Shown here: positions 61,601-64,000 of the stretch, in pieces
Layout: the number at the start of each line of letters is the position of its first letter
Numbering within the stretch: the stretch's first letter is position 1
Origin: Azospirillum fermentarium
GTDB taxonomy: Bacteria; Pseudomonadota; Alphaproteobacteria; Azospirillales; Azospirillaceae
NCBI RefSeq assembly: GCF_025961205.1
Contig: NZ_JAOQNH010000003.1
Location: forward strand, 454,501 to 518,500
DNA: 64,000 bases
Reading direction: 5' to 3'
Position numbers and translations under genes: made by a program
Notes under the pieces: generated by a model
The model's database searches: none
The model's input: the letters and a program-made list of their open reading frames with translations, nothing else
What the model was told of the DNA's origin: nothing

Positions 61601-61866
61601 TGGATTTCATCCGCCATCTGCAGGCGGCGGGGGCGCCCATGCGCGACGTGGTGCTGCAGGCCGGCGCCATCCGCTTCAAGCCCATCGTGCTGACGGCGCT
61701 GGCGGCCATGATCGGCGCCGCCTTCATCCTGACCGACCCGATCTTCCAGGGCCTCGCCATCTCGCTGCTGTTCGGGCTGTTCAGTTCGACGGCGCTGACG
61801 GTGCTGGTCATCCCGGCCATTTACGTCGTGCTGCGCGGTGGCCGTTCCTCTTCCTCCCAAGCGTAA
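58672..61866 (+). CDS. RND efflux transporter permease
   Basis: A 1064-residue inner-membrane pump of the AcrB/MexB superfamily with 12 predicted helices and two large periplasmic loops. The proton-relay region in TM4 includes LVDDAIVVVENIDRHW. Repeated halves start near 1 and 540. It uses proton-motive force to expel substrates. Context (ArsR persulfide-type regulator, rhodanese, DUF2892) suggests sulfur-related or thiol-reactive compounds, which is an inference; family members mostly export drugs or hydrophobic molecules. Confidence 0.93.
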   Translation: MTPLGLSGLLTRTFIRSPLTPLLLLLSLAAGLVALMSLPREEEPQISVPMVDIHVRADGLRAPDVVELVTKPLEEIVKAIDGVEHVYSQTADDGVVVTARFLAGTVSDEAILRVHEKLRANYDRLPIGIPEPLVVGRGINDVAILTLTLSPKREAAARWTDNGLWNVADQLLAELVKTDNVGLTYMVGGRPDQIRVEPDPERLALLGITLNQLVDKVKNANRSFVVGAVRDGGRSVPVTAGQTLSGVPDIGLLLLTTQDGRPVYLKDVATVVVGARPDDARAWHMTPEGDGAEMPRVPAVTIALAKRAGANAVVVAEQALARLHAIHLPVLDELDVTVTRDYGATANDKANELLFHLALATVSIVVLVTMAIGWREGVVVFVVIPTTILLTMAASWLMGYTINRVSLFALIFSIGILVDDAIVVVENIDRHWSMKDGRSKLQAAVEAVAEVGNPTIVATLTVVAALLPMMFVSGMMGPYMSPIPANASAAMLFSFFVAMVLTPWLMVKLRPGETAPGGHGHDAGNGGRLGRFYTAVAAPIVASKARAWTFLLLVGGATILSTGLFYTQAVRVKLLPFDNKSELQVVVDLPDGAALEDTERVLFAAAARLRTLPELVSVQAYAGTAAPFNFNGLVRHSFLRARPWQGDLHLNLRSKAERARASHAIALDVRTRLADLPLPAGTVVKVVEVPPGPPVLATLLAEVYGPDAEARRAAARTVEAAFRQVDFVVDVDTSFHMPAERLRFALNHENLEFFGVEEQAVYDTLQALMGGVSVGYSHQGAGRAPVDIAVRLPPADLFVSERILSTPVPARRGAPELGDLVTMTREPASFPLFRRDGRFAEMVQAELAGRFEAPIYGMMAVQDRLRELAPDLPIALHGQPLDESRPSVLWDGEWEITFVTFRDMGAAFGVAILGIYLLVVAQFGSFKLPLVILVPVPLTLIGILAGHWLMGAPFSAPSMIGFIALAGIIVRNSILLVDFIRHLQAAGAPMRDVVLQAGAIRFKPIVLTALAAMIGAAFILTDPIFQGLAISLLFGLFSSTALTVLVIPAIYVVLRGGRSSSSQA

Positions 61867-61878
61867 GGAGCATTGCCT

Positions 61879-62241
61879 ATGAGCGCCTTTTTCTCCCGCA
61901 TCTTCGGTGGCGGTGACTCGTCCGACGGTCCCATCCGTTTCGCCGATCCGCAAACGGTGATGGGCTGGCTGAGGGATGGCAGCGCCGTCGTGGTGGACGT
62001 GCGCGAACCCCACGAGCACGCCGCCGGGCATATTCCGGGGGCGGTGCTGGTGCCGCTGTCGTCCTTCGACCCGGCCCGCGTGCCGGCGGTGCCGGGCAAG
62101 GAGCTGGTGTTCCACTGCCAGGCCGGGCGCCGCTGCGGCCCGGCGGCGGAAAAGATGCTGGCCGCCGGGTATCAGGGAACCATCCACCGGCTGTCCGGCG
62201 GCTTTGCCGCGTGGCGGGCTGCGGGGGGAGCGGTGGAGTGA
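61879..62241 (+). CDS. Rhodanese-like sulfurtransferase
   Basis: A 120-residue single-domain rhodanese. The active-site loop is CQAGRRC with catalytic Cys80; VVDVREPHEHAAGHIPGAV is the family signature. It carries persulfide sulfur to acceptors. ATG 61879 follows AAGGAG at 8 nt, 12 bp after the RND pump gene, so it is the last gene of that operon. A rhodanese in an efflux operon is unusual and fits control by a persulfide sensor. Confidence 0.92.
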   Translation: MSAFFSRIFGGGDSSDGPIRFADPQTVMGWLRDGSAVVVDVREPHEHAAGHIPGAVLVPLSSFDPARVPAVPGKELVFHCQAGRRCGPAAEKMLAAGYQGTIHRLSGGFAAWRAAGGAVE

Positions 62242-62246
62242 GTACG

Positions 62247-62355
62247 GGGCTACCGCCCCGGCCCCGTTTGGGGTGACCCCCAAACCCCCTTTCTTTTTAT
62301 AAAAAGAGCGGAGGTTTGGAGGTGCCAACCTCCAAACGGGTTTGGGCGGTAGCCC
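62247..62355. repeat. Nested palindromic intergenic element
   Basis: A 109-bp element. Outer arms GGGCTACCGCCC and GGGCGGTAGCCC are perfectly inverted. Each half carries its own hairpin (GTTTGGGG...CCCCAAAC type on the left; GTTTGGAGG...CCTCCAAAC on the right), and the centre is the 14-bp palindrome CTTTTTATAAAAAG. It fills the gap between the convergent rhodanese and TauD genes. It could end both transcripts. Its design suggests a dispersed repeat, which cannot be confirmed here. Confidence 0.75.
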
Positions 62356-62361
62356 AATGGA

Positions 62362-63213
62362 TCAGTAAGGCCGGTCCCCCAGCACGGTCGCCCGATGCAT
62401 CACGCGGCGGTGCGGCAGATAGTCGTTCACCGCGTAATGCTGGGTGGAGCGGTTGTCCCAGATCACCAGATCGTCCGCCTTCCACTTCCAGCGCACGGTG
62501 AATTCCGGGCGGCTGATGTGGTCGTAGAGGAAATCCAGGATCGCCGCACTTTCCCGGTCGGTCAGGCCGACGATGCGGGACGTGAAGTTCTCGTTCACGA
62601 ACAGCGCTTTGGCCCCGGTCACCGGGTGGGTGCGGATCACGGGGTGGACGACGGGCGGGTGCTTCTCCCGCGCCGCCTTCCACCGGGCGTGGGTTTCCGG
62701 GTCGCCGTTGTGGCGCCATTCGGGGAACGAGCGGGTGAAGTCGTGCAGCGCCTTCAGCGGGTCGAGCAGGGCGCGTAGCGGCTCCGACAGGGCGTTGTAG
62801 GCGGCGATGTTGCTGGCCCACACCGTGTCGCCGCCGTGGGGCGGCAACCGCTTGCCCGACAGCGCCACGATGGCCGGCGGCGTGTCGATGCACGTCACGT
62901 CGGTATGCCAGACGTCGTTGTCGGTCGGGTTGTGCGCCCCGGTGTCGAGCACCATGATTTCCGGCTGCTCGGGCACGTTGGGATAGACGGGGTGGATGTG
63001 CAGGTCGCCGAAGCGGGCGGCGAACGCCTTCTGCTCCGCCGGGGTCAGGGGCTGGTTTTCGAAGAACAGCACCTGATGCGTGACCAGCGCCTGTTCCAGG
63101 GCGGCGGCCTGGGCATCCGACAGGGGGCGGGACAGGGTGATGCCGGTGACCACGGCGCCGATGGCCGGGCTGACGGGGTCGATGGTCAGGGTGGAAATCG
63201 CGGTGTCGGGCAT
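62362..63213 (-). CDS. TauD/TfdA family Fe(II)/2-oxoglutarate dioxygenase
   Basis: A 283-residue dioxygenase. The iron triad is visible: His and Asp in VWHTDVT and the distal His in STQHYAVNDY; the 2-oxoglutarate Arg is in HRRVMHRATV. Closest build is taurine dioxygenase, which releases sulfite from taurine, but substrate range in the family is wide. It starts 37 bp after the sulfatase gene on the same strand, pointing to use of organic sulfur compounds. Ribosome site GAGGCGG. Confidence 0.9.
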   Translation of the reverse strand: MPDTAISTLTIDPVSPAIGAVVTGITLSRPLSDAQAAALEQALVTHQVLFFENQPLTPAEQKAFAARFGDLHIHPVYPNVPEQPEIMVLDTGAHNPTDNDVWHTDVTCIDTPPAIVALSGKRLPPHGGDTVWASNIAAYNALSEPLRALLDPLKALHDFTRSFPEWRHNGDPETHARWKAAREKHPPVVHPVIRTHPVTGAKALFVNENFTSRIVGLTDRESAAILDFLYDHISRPEFTVRWKWKADDLVIWDNRSTQHYAVNDYLPHRRVMHRATVLGDRPY

Positions 63214-63250
63214 GGTTCCGCCTCGTTCGTGTGTGTGTTCTGGAGGTTGG

Positions 63251-64000
63251 TCAGGCGTTGGGAAAATCCGGCGGCACCGGGGCCACCGGGGGCAGGCGGG
63301 CGACGGCCTTCAGCGTGTCTTCGGCCACGCCGAAATTGCGCACATAGGCGGTGGCGGCGGTGCGGTGGGGCTGGTAATCCCACGGCGTGTGCCGCCCGGT
63401 CAGCAGCACCCCATGGGCGAACAGCCGCCGCCGCTGGCTGTCGATCACTGCCTGTTTCAGCGCCGCCGCGTCCCACCGCCGGGCAATCGCCGCGGCCAGG
63501 GCGGCTTCCACATCGGCCAGGGCCGGATCGCCGGCGCGGTTGGCCCGTTCGTGCGGATCGGTGGCGAGGTCGAAAAGCTGGGGCGGGTCGTCTTCGCAGA
63601 CGATGTATTTGTACCGCCCGCGCCGGACCATGAAGGCGGGGGACAGCACGCCCTCGCCCAGATATTCGGCGAAGACGTCCCGGTCCCCGGGATCGTCCCC
63701 GGTCAAAAGCGGCAGCAGGCTGGCGCCGTCCAGCGGGTCCACCGGCGGCGGTGCCCGTTCGCCGAACAGGGCGAGGAAGGTGGGGAACAGGTCCACGTGC
63801 GACACGGGGACCGCCACCCGGCCCGGCCGCCACCCGGCGGGGGCGTGGCGGGGTGGGAAGCGCACCACCAACGGCACCCGCGACGACCATTCGAAGAAGG
63901 TCATCTTGTACCACATGCCCCGCTCGCCCAGCATTTCGCCGTGGTCGCCGGTGAACACCACGATGGTGTCGTCGGCCAGCCCGGCGCGCTCCAGCGCCGT
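63251..64000 (-). CDS. betC: Choline-sulfatase (C-terminal part)
   Basis: The window holds the last 249 residues; the start and the catalytic formylglycine site lie beyond the edge. Visible are TGDHGEMLGERGMWYKMTFFEW, split as a metal-binding TGDHGE plus substrate-contact region, and the C-terminal HTPWDYQPHRTAATAYVRN typical of choline sulfatases. The enzyme releases choline and sulfate from choline-O-sulfate, feeding glycine betaine synthesis. It precedes the TauD-type gene in one operon. Confidence 0.87.
   Translation of the reverse strand, partial: TALERAGLADDTIVVFTGDHGEMLGERGMWYKMTFFEWSSRVPLVVRFPPRHAPAGWRPGRVAVPVSHVDLFPTFLALFGERAPPPVDPLDGASLLPLLTGDDPGDRDVFAEYLGEGVLSPAFMVRRGRYKYIVCEDDPPQLFDLATDPHERANRAGDPALADVEAALAAAIARRWDAAALKQAVIDSQRRRLFAHGVLLTGRHTPWDYQPHRTAATAYVRNFGVAEDTLKAVARLPPVAPVPPDFPNA

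Noticed and set aside
58372..62328. Leftward open frame of about 1300 codons opposite the RND pump
   Set aside because: His/Gln/Arg-rich shadow frame with no domain; the rightward frame is a full RND permease.

Overview
The window is about 70% G+C, densely packed, and reads as a chromosomal segment of an alphaproteobacterium of the Rhodospirillales, most like Azospirillum and its relatives. This placement is an inference from gene content: a PQQ alcohol oxidation module, a flavodoxin/DUF2023 pair, a D-tartrate dehydratase of rhizobial type, GlgE and choline sulfatase. No rRNA, tRNA, CRISPR array, phage gene or transposase was seen.

Layout. 1-3.2 kb: end of a fumarylacetoacetate-hydrolase-family gene, a chemoreceptor and an orphan LuxR-type response regulator. 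3.2-12.5 kb: a quinoprotein alcohol oxidation island. The leftward arm holds a PQQ alcohol dehydrogenase with the lanthanide-type Asp-x-Asp motif, a SoxH-like hydrolase, a SoxYZ-like carrier, a periplasmic binding protein and cytochrome c-550 PedF. The rightward arm holds a binding protein, a YVTN beta-propeller, an ABC ATPase and an ABC-2 permease. 12.4-21.2 kb: two small ORFs, a tarD/LysR pair, acetate permease actP with its DUF485 partner, and a DmdC/DmdB-like acyl-CoA dehydrogenase and ligase. 21.3-25.7 kb: an AEC transporter, a STAS protein, DUF2023 with flavodoxin, and a molybdate-type binding protein and permease without an ATPase.

25.7-32.0 kb: a 53-aa peptide and a WD40-like/caspase protein converge on a second caspase-like protein carrying an EF-hand and DUF4384. 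Next to them is a membrane GGDEF protein with a degenerate GGGEF site. 32.1-38.1 kb: an iron-uptake-like locus (TonB-dependent receptor, di-heme oxidoreductase, iron-type binding protein, divergent Pro-rich TonB). 38.2-43.1 kb: an HlyD/RbbA/YhhJ-type export operon. 43.1-48.3 kb: transglutaminase-like protein, phosphoglycerate kinase, patatin, a 44-aa membrane peptide, LysE with its Lrp regulator, and an exported rubredoxin.

48.3-51.5 kb: end of tyrosine/homogentisate breakdown (maleylacetoacetate isomerase, fumarylacetoacetase) with a MarR regulator, a divergent VOC protein and a clear operator palindrome. 51.5-56.3 kb: PPK2, GlgE, an EVE-domain protein and an AbrB-family membrane protein. 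56.4-62.4 kb: a REPIN-like element, then a probable sulfide/persulfide-responsive locus. An ArsR repressor with the BigR/SqrR cysteine spacing sits over a palindromic operator between DUF2892/AhpD-like genes and a divergent RND efflux-rhodanese operon. A 109-bp nested palindrome closes that operon. 62.4-64 kb: a TauD-type dioxygenase and the 3' part of choline sulfatase.

The strongest candidates for new biology are the convergent caspase pair with its small peptide, the persulfide-sensor/RND/rhodanese locus, and the quinoprotein relay module with its degenerate metallohydrolase.
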